Positions 33,046 through 46,100 of a stretch of 64,000 nucleotides of DNA are shown here, piece by piece. Both the position numbers and the translations under genes were made by a program. The stretch covers positions 3,697,501-3,761,500 of the forward strand of contig JBBPUQ010000007.1 of NCBI GenBank assembly GCA_038501195.1, read 5' to 3'. How positions within the stretch are numbered: the first letter of the stretch is position 1; each line of letters starts with the position of its first letter. The stretch comes from Nemania diffusa. Taxonomy: Eukaryota > Ascomycota > Sordariomycetes > Xylariales > Xylariaceae. The notes under the pieces were generated by a model, which did no database searches, was not told the DNA's origin, and saw nothing but the letters and a program-made list of their open reading frames with translations.

Positions 33046-35193
33046 ATGTCCGCTGAAGACGGTGTAAATCCACCTTGTTGGATCCCAGACCCCCTACTTA
33101 AACAGCACAGTCCCGAATCTTTCGTCATCTACATCGTGGCCCGGATTGGCACCACACATAGACCCCTCTCAGTCCTAACGATCTGCATGACGGACATCGA
33201 CAGCGTCCAAGCGGAGGAGATCATCATTTTATGTCGGTGCTTGTCCGGCATGCTAGCAGATCCGGCCAACCGGATGGCGTTGGCGTCCGAGCTGAACCTT
33301 GCTGCGGATTTCTACCTTGACAGACAGGGAAGCAGGACGGACTCATTTGTACACGAACTCCCAAAAACCAGTGCATACGAGTATTTCGCACAACCCGATA
33401 GGGATGACCCGGTGTATCGGGGTTTCCCCGAGTTCCCATTTGTCTCAACCTGTCTCATGCTCGCCGGGAAGATGTCTTCGTGCTGTCCGGCACGATTACA
33501 GCCCCTAGGTACTCGCTTCCGGGATCATAACCCGTCTTATGGTATGGTAGTGTTTGATATTAGCGACCTGGATCATCTGCGATATGGAATCGTGGCTTTC
33601 AGTGTGCAGCCCATGGTTTTCGTCAGGTCACGGGAAGAGTGGAGGAGGTGGGATGGGATGGACCAAGAGCTGGGAGGTGAGAGAGAACTCCGCGTAGAAG
33701 AACATCGACCCCGGACGCCACTTTCCGTCCACGAGTTCGCTGCTAAGTTTGGGGTTACGATTACGGATGATGCCAGTGCGTTTAGTGTTCCGCTTGTTGA
33801 GCTAAGTGCATTTCAGTGTAAGTCTGCCCAAGTTTACACCTTGTATCTCGTCACGTCAAACCCGTGATACGAACGCTGATAGTGACTTGCGCATCTAGTG
33901 ATCTGGCCTTCCGACAGCTTGCAAACTGGGAGTGGCCATTTGCCTCAGACATTGCCACAATCGAGCTCGAGCAGGGATTCCTCTGATGCTGCACTTATGC
34001 AGAGAATCGAAGGGATACTGCGGAGAGACGGTTTCACTTTGTCGCATATTAACGGGGTGCGTAAACTCCGCTCGTTCCAGCTATCTCTTCAGAGACTACT
34101 GCGAGAGAAGCCCGAGCTTCTCCATGGCTCGCAGGCCCCCGAGCTCCTCGGACTGGTATTCGAAGCGGAGACACATCTGAACCTCATACCGTATGACGGC
34201 CTCAGTGGCGAAGTGATACGAACTGCACTCGACAAAGACGAGTTGAAACACATCCAATCTATCGTTCTGTCCCTCGACAAGATCGCCGGCACGCCAGCGC
34301 ATTTAGCAAACGGATTATTCCGATCCTCCATGAAACACGATCTGTATGCTCTACAGTCACCCGGACGAGACTCAGATGAACCTAGTATAGAATTCTTGCA
34401 AGAACTATGCAAGGTACCGGGCCGCATATCTCCAGACAGCAGGATAGTAATCTCCGGAATCTACTCGAGTGCCTTGCGCCGCCAACCCTGGATGCCCGCC
34501 TCCGGCCCCGGACTTCCGACGTCCGTGTTCCCCGTGTCCTACATCTTCCACCGCACACAGTCCAACGCGCGAAGGCCTTCATGGACCACGCGAGGCATCC
34601 ATGTTGGCGATGCGATGCTCTCGCCGCTCGCATTTGCTGCTGGGTTCCTACGGTGGCTGGGGCAGCCCGGCATAGGTATCCTCGCGTTTGCGGCTGGGGC
34701 GCCGGACCTGGAGGATCTAGAGCGAAGCCAGGTTTCTCCTATCCTGGTCGAGCAGACCCGGGATGCAACACGCAGGCCCCTGGTTCGTGGGGCCTGGTGT
34801 GTTGTTGTTAGCACTGAGATTCAATTTGACTATGGGAAGCACCGGAGGAATTTGCCAAGAGGGGGTTTGGTGCCCTGTGAAGCGCGGTATGTTGGGTTCG
34901 CGTTTGTGCGCTTGTTGGTAGATGTTGTGGCCCAGGGCCCCCCTGTTACGGTTACTACTAAGGACATACAAGTCTGTGGACTTGCTGAATTTCTAGAGCA
35001 GACTTTGCCTACGCCCGTAGATGCGGCACTAGTGAGACAAAGACTGAGTGATGTGGGTGAGCGTATCTCGCACTGGCCTTGGCAGGGGAAGCTTACGAGA
35101 GGAGTGCGGTGGCTTGGAGATTTAGATGTCGAGGAGACTGTCGAAGTTTTGAATATGGGACTGGCGAGCACTTTTTCAAATCCCCAGAGGTGA
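33046..35193 (+). CDS. Hypothetical protein, 688 aa
   Basis: Two exons: 33046-33817 and 33899-35193 (donor GTAAGT, acceptor CATCTAG), 688 aa. I chose the ATG at 33046 (MSAEDG); no upstream ATG is in frame after a stop. I do not recognise it. The first exon has a compact mixed alpha/beta region (SYGMVVFDISDLDHLRYGIV). The second starts with a Ser-rich linker followed by a helical part (RKLRSFQLSLQRLLREKPEL) and a C-terminal part with VGFAFVRLLVDVVAQGPPVT and GVRWLGDLDVEETVEVLN. It has no signal peptide and no clear membrane span. The spliced product is collinear and free of stops, so the gene looks intact. Confidence 0.7.
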
Positions 35194-35646
35194 GATCTGC
35201 AGCCCATAGGTATGTAATGAAAGATGCGTCCCGGTAATTATATGAACGTATTTCCAGTCAGATGTAATAGGCAATTACTAAGTGGGAAATCAACAAGTCA
35301 TAAGGCCCGACCCTGCTATAAATAGTCAAGGGATGTGCTTCCGAAGTAAAATAGGAGGTTAAGTGGCCGCTAGGAAGGAGGGGGGCAGAGGATGTAGTAA
35401 TTACAGAGCTCAATGGACATTAAAATTACTTCTGGTCCTGAGGCTCTTGAGGACCCTTTGAGGCCCATATAGATAGCGAAGACAATAAATATGACCTCTC
35501 TATATAGCTGTTAGGTGATAATATGTCTAGATCTTATAGGGGCGGTTATATTGGTAGTTATAATAAGCTACGAGGCGTTAATAGAGGCACAGATGTCCAA
35601 TGTTTAATTACGCTTATTTTCATTTGACTATAGTAGGTCTCCAAAT
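35194..35646. other. Intergenic between convergent genes
   Basis: 3' regions of the 688-aa gene (+) and the MFS gene (-). No feature seen. Confidence 0.5.
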
Positions 35647-37264
35647 CTAGCCATCAATCTTTCGCCAGACTCTTCCCTTCCATTGAAGCAACAATGTTGG
35701 CAAGAGACTCCCTCCAACGATCAGCGCAGTTGCTATACCCGTGCTTCCTACAAACCCGACGTTCGCTAGCATAGGTGGAAACCAGAACGGCCCAATAAAA
35801 CCCCATATTTGACGAAAAAGTGAAACGAAGACCCCAATAGCTATAGCTTCTTGGCTGTGGCAATCTACAGCATACGTGATCAGCACGGTGGTAACGATCT
35901 GATTTCCAGCAAAGGCAACTCCTGCTCCCACAGTCGGAGTGATATTCCACGAGTTGCCAGCATTGTTCAATTGAACTAGAAACACGGCGATACCGGCAAT
36001 TGAGAGGGCGTAGCCGAAGTGTGATAGCCACAGGCGGAATTCCGGAGTGGTTGCCCGCTTCTGCCTCATCCATCGGTCAGAGCAGAAGCCACCGACGTAC
36101 TCGCCCAGAAGTGTCCCAACAATGAGAGATATGCTCTGCAAGCCCACTTCTTGGGCATTCTGATGAAACTTCTGAACGTAAATTTGAGGCGTTTCGATTA
36201 TAGGCAATACAGTCGCAAGATTGAACACCATCGCGTATGCGATAGTAGGTATGACGACACAGGGAAACCCTGCAAGACGAAGAGGGTAAATGAAATCCCA
36301 GATAGTGAGGGGTGTAGGGTCGATACGCCTGAAGTAGACTAAATTTCGAACATAACTATTCCGTATTGGATTCTTCTGGCCGCGGATGTAGCGAGTTTCT
36401 GAGCCGAAGAAAAAATAGAGCGGGAGTTGTATCGCATGGGTCTTTTGAGGCTCAATTAGCTCCCTGGACGCAGCCAAAAAGGGATTGAAATTCTGGTATT
36501 TGGTCGCCGACTTACAATAGCCAAAATCCAATAAATCCAACGGTATCCAACTCGTACAGCGACGAATCCAAATATCAATGGAGCGATGGGTACTCCCAAC
36601 GTCACAAATGCTGTCCAGATCCCCATATAACGTGCTCTTTGGTGCCTGAAGAACATCTCCTGGACCATGCCAGACCCGATAGCCGCTGCAGGACTAATGG
36701 CAAAAGCTACAATTGCTCTAGAGAGAGCCATGGTGCTATATGAAGGGCTCTTAGCACAGCCAACATTAGCAACTAGACTAACGATCAGAGACGCTAGTAG
36801 TATAGGCCTTCGACCAAATCGATTGGAGAAGGGCCCCCAGAAGAAAGGGGCAACCCCCAGTATAGCAATAACAAGCGAGACCAGATAGCTGGCATCCTGA
36901 ATGCTAACGTGTAGGTCGATGGCAATATTCTGAAAGACCGATTGGATTGCGGATGCGGTAAATGTTGCCATAAACCCGTGAAATGCGATGAAGAATAGAT
37001 TCATCCATTTCTTAAACCATGGCCAATTGTAGGGGTCTGCATCGTCGAAATCAGGGAGCGGTTCGAGTTGGTCAGTTCCATGTCGCTCGATGAGATAATG
37101 GCGGTACGCTTCCGGAATTGGATTTTGAGCCTACAACAACATCAGCATAGGTAGTTAGCAAGAATGATAGAATATAGAACCTCGCCATAGATCCCGGACT
37201 GCTCTGAAACCAACTTTTCGTCGGGTGTCGTTGAGGTTGACCTTGTCCCGTGTTGAACTAGCAT
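35647..37264 (-). CDS. MFS transporter, DHA1-type
   Basis: Three exons: 37181-37264, 36516-37130 and 35647-36441, 497 aa. A hydrophilic N-terminus ends in DPYNWPWFKKW, the usual lead-in to TM1 in fungal drug:H+ antiporter-1 proteins. The loop 2-3 signature GPFSNRFGRRPILL is present, and 12 hydrophobic segments can be counted across the chain. The central loop carries FGSETRYIRG. The junction at 36516/36441 (donor GTAAGTCGG, acceptor CAAAAG) restores the family sequence WIYWILAI-T-HAIQLPLYFFF. Predicted plasma-membrane exporter of small molecules; substrate unknown. The first intron has an uncommon GTTCTA donor, so the first 28 residues are less certain. Confidence 0.85.
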
Positions 37265-38228
37265 GTTGAAAAGACACAGGCAATTATCAAATGCTAATAC
37301 AGACTAAACATTACTTGGAGTAGCGAACAAAACATCAGCAGATTCTTGCTTAATAGATTGATTAATGTGTTTTTTTTGGCTTTTCCCACTCCGGTTTATC
37401 TCCTTATTTTAAACTCATGAATTGGTTGCCCACTATGCCTGAACTATACATCCGATCAATGCGATATTGGATGACGGTATTATGAAACATTTCAACTGCC
37501 TTTCACGGACTTGGCGCTCCTAGTCACCAGGTAATTTTAACCTATCGTTATATTCTCAATGCCTTTGGCATGATATAAAGCGGGTATTAAGACGGTAGGA
37601 TTGAGGATGAGCCTACTATACAGAGTAGCATGTAGATCTTATGGAGCCTGTTACCTCCCTGTCGGGTTCCCGTCGGATTCCCGTTGGGGATTTTGGGGCG
37701 CAACTGGGATAGGGCAGCTTGGGAGTCCGGAGCTTGACCGACGGAGCTAGTGAATTTTTTGGCTTCTCGGAGACGAATCAGTCACTACGGGCCTCCGGTT
37801 TGTGAAAGTGCTATATGTAGGTCTTTTTTTATAGTCCTTCGAGTGGCGCTTATCGGATCCTACTCAGCTGACAAGTTACGTGGCGTTGAAGCTTTATCGA
37901 GGTAAAACAAAATGCCACACGAAGGTCTGCTACTTCAATTCTCTTTTGGGGGCTGATTTCTATATATTTTGGTATAGGAAAGGCTTTGTGGTCAAGGGCT
38001 TGGAACTAACTTTTTCTTTCAGCTAATAATTCCATTCGGATCTCAGCGGCCTATGCTCCCCCCCTTTCTCTTCAGATGGCTGTTGGCCTTAGTTGCACCC
38101 GGCGATCCTTGGATTATAATCTACAACTTCTCGTAGCTATTAGTCTTCCTACAGATAGCTAGGATCCTCAACCCGCGGGGTCTCTTGTATTGGCGCTACT
38201 AGCCGTCTGACACCAACCGATTAACGAG
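37265..38228. other. Intergenic
   Basis: Upstream of the MFS gene and downstream of DPP III. A short imperfect tandem (GTCGGGTTCCC / GTCGGATTCCC / GTTGGGGATT) lies at about 37658-37695. No gene is seen. Confidence 0.45.
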
Positions 38229-40752
38229 TCATAACTCGCCGTCCCCCATTCTCTCAACCCAGCTTCTCACAAACCCTTCAATTGTTGCTGGATACTCTCG
38301 TAGTTCAACCTCTGGAAGCTCACCACATGCCAGTGAGTCTTGCGTTTTCGATATGATAGCTGTGTTTGCTTGCAGTATCAACGGTTTCGGGGGCATGCAT
38401 TCGAGGACAGCTTGTCTCCATCTTAGGTACTGGCCGTCTACCACGCTGAGCCTTTCCATGTCTGGGATTCCTGTTTCTACATCACCTGTGCACTTGTATA
38501 TGTGTAAACGTAGGAGGAGATCCGATATGGCACGTCGCCCGGAAGTCACGAGTTTTTCCTTGTCTATTGTGATCTTGAGATCTTGAGATTGTTCCTTAGC
38601 CCCATGATGGGGCTCCGTAGCGACTTTGTAGTGGGAAGCTGGTTTCACATCGAGTGCGCCATCGCCAGAGTCAATAAGTTGCCGTAGAATCATGAAACGA
38701 GCCTGGCATAGGTTAGTCTGGTAACTCTGTTTCCTGAGATCATTTACACGTACTTTGGCATGAGCTTGGCCCCATTTCTTTATGAACCATAGCCTCCGTG
38801 TTAGCTGGGCATGCAAAATGTGTATCTATCTTGATTTGGACTTGGACTAAGACTACCTTTGTATTGGAATCATATGTAGCAAGCCCGCTCAGGGCCATAG
38901 TGGCCATCAAGAGATACCCGTGGTATTCAACTACTCAGGTTGCATCAGCTGGCAGTCACACTCCTCATAACACCAGCCCTGTAATGACTCACATGTCTCT
39001 ACTTCTTCGTCACTCGGCTCTGCTGAAATACCCAATGCCACCAATATTTCCTTCCTGGGGAGGAGGAACAAAGAGACTAGTTCCGCGATACATTCATTTA
39101 AAGCGGAATATGCACCCCCAAATTGGGACTTTGGGTCTTGTCCATATGCATACCAATGTTGAATAGATTCGCCATTAAGTGGATTGACAGGTGGAAGTTC
39201 GGTGTCGAAATTGAAGGCTGAAGGGGAGGTTTCCCTCATAATCTTGCCACATCCGTGCCCTATTAGCTCATGGACAATGACTATTACCCAGAAACAATTA
39301 TGACGAAGCTCCTTGAACTTGTCCAGGTCGTCTCGTTTGACAAAAGGAATTTCATCCTCCAAAGTCACCTGAGCAGCTCGATTGATGAAATACATGTTCT
39401 TCTTGCCATAGCGATCACGAACATCCTGATACTACAATCTATCAGCCGAGCTTCGCTTCTCACTGTGGGGATCATTACCGTAGGCCCTGCCTTTCCAATT
39501 GCAACTTGTGTAGCGCATACCGTGAGCACTGGGGACTATGTTAGCGAACAGGCGCCTAGTTGCCCAAGAATGCAAGACAAACTATTAATAGCTAGAAATG
39601 GGGGTCGAGTATAGCTGTCAAGTTCGAATGGTCCAAGCTCGTTGGCGCCAGTCGACGAAACCCAGGGGAGGAGCTTGATTAAATCTTGAGCAATTCCCAC
39701 TAAGCAATTGATGTGCTTTGAGCTCTCTCGATCCTGTATAGCAACAATACCTTCCATTGAGCGCCTGACTCCTGCGGGGTCTCTGTATCCCGACAAGAAG
39801 CCGATCCAGACTTCGACAGCTGGGTTTGAGTTTCGAATCCACTCGATGCATGCCTTCTTGTCGATGTCGATATCCCCCGACTCAAAGAATTTGATTAATT
39901 CTTCAATATAGCGTCGCTCAGCGTCCGAAGGAGCGACGGAAAGACCCCTCTTAAGCCAGATACAAGCTTGCTTTAGCTCGTGGCTGTAGTCGCCAAATTT
40001 GAACTCAATCGTCTTGTTTGACTGATATTCGATAGGCTCGTACTTCCTCCTTTTCTCTTTCGGGGCATGATCATTCACAGAGGCGACAAGAACTTGGTAC
40101 AAAACGCTGCCATTTTCCCTCGTGGTCTTTCGTAGTCGAGTATTCTGCAGCAAATACCCGTTTCCCATTAAGTACCTTTGCAACTGTTCAATCTCAAACT
40201 TTTCAATATCAGGTGAATCTGGATAGAAACCACATGTACCGCCGCTGCCTGGAAATCCTAATGCGGCGGGTTCTGAACTAAACACTCGATCTGAGATGGC
40301 CTCACAGATCTGTTGAGCGGCTGGTGAAATGGAGCATATAAGTGAAAACTCTTCAGTAGATATCTCCGGAATAATTTTACGATCGTCGCCCCCCTTCAGC
40401 CATTTCACCAGTTAGTGATCAAGGCTTTAAGCATATGGGATGACTAGTGGCCTACCTCATAATTTCCCATTCCACTGAGGACCCTGGCGGAAAAATCCAA
40501 GAATGTTTCAACAGCTATAGAGCTTGCCCCGGTCCGCCTTGATAGCTCTTCCCAATTACATCCGCACCTTTTCCCAATCTCATTTATAAGGGAGAATAAT
40601 GGCCTAGATTCTGGAGATGTTTGTTGCTGAGCTATAGGTGCGCAAGCCCATGCTGCTTGGCTCATGTAATATGCATACAGGCGCTCTGCCTTCGAAAGCT
40701 TCGCAAAGGCACTTGAAATATCTGGTCTGAAAATTGATTGGGGGTTTGGCAT
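38229..40752 (-). CDS. Dipeptidyl peptidase III (M49 metallopeptidase)
   Basis: Proposed exons: 40456-40752, 39583-40393, 39521-39535, 39479-39486, 38993-39431, 38857-38930, 38754-38804 and 38229-38702; 2169 nt and 722 aa, close to human DPP3 (737). The zinc motif is HELIGH at 431-436 (family consensus HELLGH), and the third ligand is Glu490 in NECIAEL. Other matches to the family are AERLYAYYMSQAAW, FLSGYRDPAGVRRSMEG, GESIQHWY and QAHAKARFMIL. The enzyme removes dipeptides from the N-terminus of short peptides in the cytosol. The two micro-exons of 15 and 8 nt bridge the IPAGINIPNYDD-equivalent region and are uncertain (one intron would be only 34 nt). The ATG at 40752 gives the usual N-terminus; an ATG at 40848 would add a hydrophobic 32-aa extension. 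Confidence 0.85.
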
Positions 40753-41575
40753 TGTGCGTAGCGCTATAAGAGTTTTGAGACACAGAAAAGCGACGCCGTT
40801 ACTACTCAACAGTATTAACGGTATATATGATACGCGGCAAGTTTTCATAAACTAGTTCGGTTCGCACAGATTTCCTCGCTTTGAAAAGACGACATAGAGA
40901 CTCCTAGCTATGTTATGATAAAAAGTAGTATTCAAGACAAGGGCGGTCAGTTATCAGTTGAGGGCATTGCTTAAGTAGTAGAAATTCTCGCGTATGCTTT
41001 TGCACTGTGCCATACCCTGGAGCATGCAGCAGTCACACAGGACTCCCCCTAATTCATTTCGTACCACCACAAGACACCGCGCACAACATGAGAGGGACCT
41101 GGTAACGTGAGCTGTGTGGGTGGCCGTACTCCGATCTTAACATGAGTCGCCACGATTTCCCCCTCTTCCCTATTTGTGAGGTTGCGTTATCTAGGGAGAG
41201 TTCGCGGGTCTCCTTTCATCTAAAGCGCGATTTACTCAAATTGGATAGTATTTTAATTTGTACAAGAACCCTGAATTCATACTAGGCGATGACCCTTTCG
41301 AAATCGGAGCTGTTGTAGCCTGTACCTATTGATGCTTCGGATGTGCATAAGCTGCATTCTTTAATGATACTAAAAGTCTCATAACAGTACGCAACAATGT
41401 CCTATCGATCTAATCTCACACCGATATTCCTTGTAGTGCTCCAATAAGAAATACTTTGCTATTGGCGTCGAATTATCATTTTCAAACAGCCCTTAGAATT
41501 CCGTAAGTTTTTATGTTTTTGTGTAGCAGACAGGTTGCCGGAGCTAGAACTCCATGAACCCCCAACTCCATATTC
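40753..41575. other. Intergenic
   Basis: Promoter side of DPP III and 3' side of the 169-aa gene. No feature seen. Confidence 0.5.
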
Positions 41576-42150
41576 TCATTTGACATCTGGTGCCGGGGCT
41601 AAAATCAGTCTGATCGTTTGTTGCACGCCTAGAGACTCAACATGCTCGGTAAGCTGCTGCACGGTTTTTGTGAAGTACGTCATTGCCTCTTCCTCACGGA
41701 GATCCTCCTTTCTTATATCTACCTGATCGGCCGATGCGCCAATAGCTGTCTCTAACGATACGCGGAGTCGGTATTTCGGGGTTGACCCATTATCAATGCG
41801 ATGCCGCATATAGAAACTAAGGGCATGGCCATCTGCGGTGACCACCTTGCCTTGAACGCCATATACAGCAACCTAGATTATCCAAAATCAAGATCATTAG
41901 AATTGATAATAGTAAGGTCTTTGAATCGTCGGCGTACCCCATTGGGTGGTGCTTTTTCAATAAGCTCTTGATCATCCCATATAAGTTGGCATTCGTCCCA
42001 CAGAATCTTATTAGAGTTCTGTTGAAGAATAAAGGATAGCGCGGCCTCCACGGGGTTGGGGAACGAATAACCCTCCGACAAGACCTGGGACATGGGGATA
42101 TGTAGTTTTGATGTTGCCACAATTGAATTTGAAAATTTTATGTAGTTCAT
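41576..42150 (-). CDS. Small hypothetical protein, 169 aa
   Basis: Two exons: 41938-42150 and 41576-41872 (donor GTACGCC, acceptor AATCTAG), 169 aa. The junction reads PPNG-VAVYGVQGKVVTADG in frame. I do not recognise the family. Most of the chain is mixed alpha/beta, with a probable beta-rich centre (ALSFYMRHRIDNGSTPKYRL) and a C-terminal helix (EEAMTYFTKTVQQLTEHVES). It has no signal peptide and no membrane segment. No role can be assigned. Confidence 0.6.
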
Positions 42151-43123
42151 ATGAAAGCACGCAACGAGGGTTTTGCCCAGTGAGTTACTGCTTATAAGTC
42201 GGTACCTACTTATAGAGGTGATTCTACTGGGAGGTTAAGTGATGAGGGAAAGGACTTATGGAGATAACAGATAGGTATGGCTTAATGATATAGTACGGTA
42301 TGCCTAGGTAGGTATGTAAATCATACTGAGTATTTCTCAATCTGAGCAACATATATTTTGGCCTCCGGATCAGGTCCTATGAACGATTGTCGATGGCGTC
42401 AGAGTTGCTAGGATTCATCATACTTGAAATCCTATCCTATTTTACAAGATCTTATTTTACTCGGCCTTAAAATTTACTTTTCGTCACTATTGCGACACCT
42501 ACAGGTTGTATGAATTTGTTTGACGTCCTCTTGACTCGGATCGAGGGCTATTATTCGCTTGCTCATGGTGTACATGTTCGAAGGTCGCACGTTCTCACAT
42601 TGTTAGATGTGAACAATCAGTTATGGTTGTGACATGGAACACGCCTACTCCCTGCGTTTAAGCAATGCTATAGCAGTATGGACTTCCGACAGGTCATTTC
42701 CTCATAAACGCATACCTAATAACAGGCCTATGTTGTCCCAAGTAGGTAAATCTGAAAACACCTCAGCTACATAAATACCCTGGTTCCACTACGTTGCTAG
42801 CGTGTCGTATTATCGGCGTAACCGTCGAGGGGGAACAAGAATTATACTGCTGGCACCTCGTGGTGTATAGTGGCAGGGGTGCTGTCATTTAATTTCTTTT
42901 TCGATTCGACATGTTGTTTGTTCCCTATCTCCCTTGCTCCCAAATGCTGCAAGCAGGACAGCCCAAGGTACCTCACATGCAGCCGATACGACCACTCTCG
43001 TTTGCCCTTCTCAGTCAAAAACAGCACAATATTTCCTTTCTATCAGTGTCTAATTGTAGTTAATCGCCGGCTCTTAGCGTTAGACGACTCCGCATCTGAT
43101 CTCAGCAGTCCCCGTCATTGCGA
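42151..43123. other. Intergenic, divergent promoters
   Basis: Between the divergent 169-aa gene and the amidase gene. Contains TGCCTAGGTAGGTATG near 42300. No gene is seen. Confidence 0.45.
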
Positions 43124-45514
43124 ATGGCTAGCACTTACCTTCAGGCCAAGCCTGCCGTTAAGGTGGATGAAGAGGTGAAGCTGAAGATTGGTGATATTGA
43201 TTATGTGTTGGTGGAGCATGCGACCTTTACTATCGTGAATACTGACTCTCCTGATCCGTACCTGTTCTTCGTTTACGCCGTTGAGCCGGGTCAACCGATT
43301 TCTCAGTTAGGGCTTCGCAAATTCCGTACCGAGGTCCTCGACCGAGATGATGTCTTTCAACCTATTTTCTGCAGCAACATTCTCTTCTATAGCAGCAATA
43401 AGCAAGACATCCACTTCAAGCCTGGTGCTGAGGCCGAGCTGGCTTCTTGGAATGCTAAGAATTGGTCGGTTGCGCATTCATTAGATGGTTCATCGGTTCC
43501 CACTGGTCCTTACGTGTTTGTCAAGGGGAAGATCTGGCAACCTTGGAAGGTATACTACGACTTCCAGGGGACATTTATGTGTACATTCAAACCGTCTTCG
43601 GAAAACCGCGGAAGATAAGTGTCCCGATCCCCTATATCTTCTAACAACTGCAGCTAACTTCACCGCACCCTTGCTAGGCTTGACTACCCAGAGGCTGGTA
43701 TTGATGGGAGAGTCATCGTCCCCTCTCGTTGCTACTTCACTCCATCCCCTAGTCGTCCTCTTGATGGTGTTAGAATTGGGGTTAAGGACAACATTGATAT
43801 TGAAGGCCATAAGACTACCTTGAACAACCGTTCATGGCAACAACTGTATCCGCCGGCCACTCAGCATGCAGACTGCGTCAAGCGTCTTATCGATGCTGGA
43901 GCCATCATTGTAGGGAAGCTCAAGCTACAAGCAATGATCATGCGCGAGGAGCCTGTTGAGGCTGTTGAGTTTATGTCCCCTTTTAATCCAAGAGGCGACG
44001 GGTATCAAGTGCCATCTGGAAGCAGTAACGGTAGCGCTGCTGCGATTGGGGCCTACGATTGGCTTGACTTTACTCTTGGGTCAGACAGTAAGTATACCAC
44101 ACACTATGTCGAAAGTCAGCGCTGAAGTGTTTAGCAAATGGAAGTGTGCGAAAGCCAGCGCATTACAACGGATGCTTCGCTATCCGTCCCACAATGGATA
44201 TTATGAACACTGATGGAGTCATCGGTCAATTCCCGTAAGTGTATAACATCTTTTCGTTTTCGGTTCCGCCTCAAGGGGGTCAGCCGTGATATTTTTGTTT
44301 CAATTTAGAGGCAAGCAGTAACCTATAACAACAGACTATTCGATATGCCGGGATTCTATACCAGAGATGTATCCAAGCTCCCCGATATAATGTCGGTATG
44401 GTACGGGGAGTCACCTAAGCTTCGCAGCCCATCGAAAGTCAGTTTTTCGTCCTACTCACTATTACCTTAATGTATCTGACGAAATCGTAGGCCACAATAA
44501 AAGTCCTGTACCCTCTTGATTACCTCCCTACTACCAATGAAGCACAGACCGATATCATAAATGCTTTCATCGCGGGCCTTGAATCTGCGCCGGAGGTAAA
44601 ACGGATCGATATTTCTCTCGCTCAGTGTTGGAAGAAGGACATGCCAGATGGCCCAACCCATACTGACATAAAAGAGTATCTAATGACAGTATGTCACGCT
44701 AAGCAGCTGGGATAAATTGCATTGCGTTAATTATGAATGCAGGCCGGTGCCTACCCCTTTTTCCGCGACGCGTATTACGCCCTAGAACCATTCAGGCAAG
44801 AGTACAAGGAGAAGTACGGGAAACCCCCTTTCATCCACAGGGGGTTACTATGGCAGTGGTAAGCAGGCATCTCGACCCGTGCTCTCGCCTTTTTACTTGA
44901 ATGACTTCTTACACGGCGATACAGGGACTTAGCTAAAAGTATCTCTGAGGAGGAGCGCGACGAATGTTGGCGCCGCGTACAGATCTACCGCAAGTGGCTT
45001 CTGGACGAAATCTTTGACGCCGACTCGAAGGACAGTATATCGATCATGGTTTTCCCAATTGAAGAAGCAAAACCCAACTATCGTGATGCGCCTAACCCGT
45101 GAGTTTTGTTATTACTCCAAGTTCAATACTTCATAGATTAATCAGCTGCGAAGGGAATTTGGGCTTCTACCCGGATTTTCCTCCCTTCACGTCTCTCCTA
45201 TGATGCGTTCGCCAGAGATCACTGCCATAGGTACTTATTCCCTGCAGATAATATCGCTAAAGATCACTTCTAAAATGAGTAAACAGTTGGTCAAATGACG
45301 TTTGAATCTGACGTCACAAAGAGAGCTGAACCCTACCCTGTTGCTGCGTCGATAGTAGGGCCCCCAGGTACATATATCTCTTCCTTCGAAGTTTATCTCT
45401 AAGCTGATGAGGAGGATTATAGGAACAGACTTTATCCTAGCAGAATTAGTTGAGAAAGGAATGAGAGCAGCGCGCATCCCCACTCAAGTGAAAACGGGCC
45501 CCAGCGTTTATTGA
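43124..45514 (+). CDS. Amidase-signature family hydrolase
   Basis: Ten proposed exons: 43124-43578, 43678-44087, 44135-44234, 44335-44437, 44491-44688, 44743-44858, 44925-45098, 45154-45230, 45287-45367 and 45423-45514; 1806 nt and 601 aa. The Ser-cisSer-Lys triad can be placed: Lys188 in GVKDN, cis-Ser at 267/268 in PSGSSNGS, and the nucleophile Ser292 in TNGSVRKPA. Typical family text includes YDWLDFTLGSD and PFNPRGDGYQ. The first 150 residues are the extra N-terminal domain found in a fungal subgroup of amidases. The reaction is hydrolysis of a C-N amide bond; the substrate is unknown. The first junction (donor GTGTAC at 43579) is the least certain and gives a slightly short linker. Confidence 0.82.
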
Positions 45515-46100
45515 GAAGCCCATACGCTAAGGTCGCTAGGGGTTGCCATGCATGGTTACGTTGATAGAGGTCGTTGCCCTATTTAATTAGGCCCTGGAAT
45601 TGTTAACATACTTGATATGTAGTGGCGCAAGCACTAGATAAATATTAAAACCATCCAATGACATAAATAGAAGAACCATGCCAGGGTAGGCACAGTACTG
45701 CACATATTTATAGCTCCAAAGGCCTTGTTGGGCGCACAGACCAGTTTCCACTAGCCATGGCGCTTATATAATCAATACGCGCTTCTCAGATATGAGCCGC
45801 AGGCTTGTATCTGGAGACCCAAACCCAACACCTTAACCCAGTGTCATTTCTTCATTTCTGGTATCACCAGCAGTCTAAAGTATAATAGCTGGCTTGCGTT
45901 TTTCACGCTACTGACACATGAATTCTAGTCCTATAGCTAAACAACACCAGCGACTTAATCTAGCTGATATGACATCGATGCATTGGCCTGAAGTAACTTA
46001 CTCGTGGACACTAACCGAGCAAAAATAGAGGTGAACGGTCGAGTAGATGGAAAGGAGCAAAAAAAAACGCCGAATTGCGATCATCGAACAGTAATCCATC
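45515..46100. other. Intergenic between convergent genes
   Basis: 3' flanks of the amidase (+) and ZNFX1-like (-) genes. No feature seen. Confidence 0.5.
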
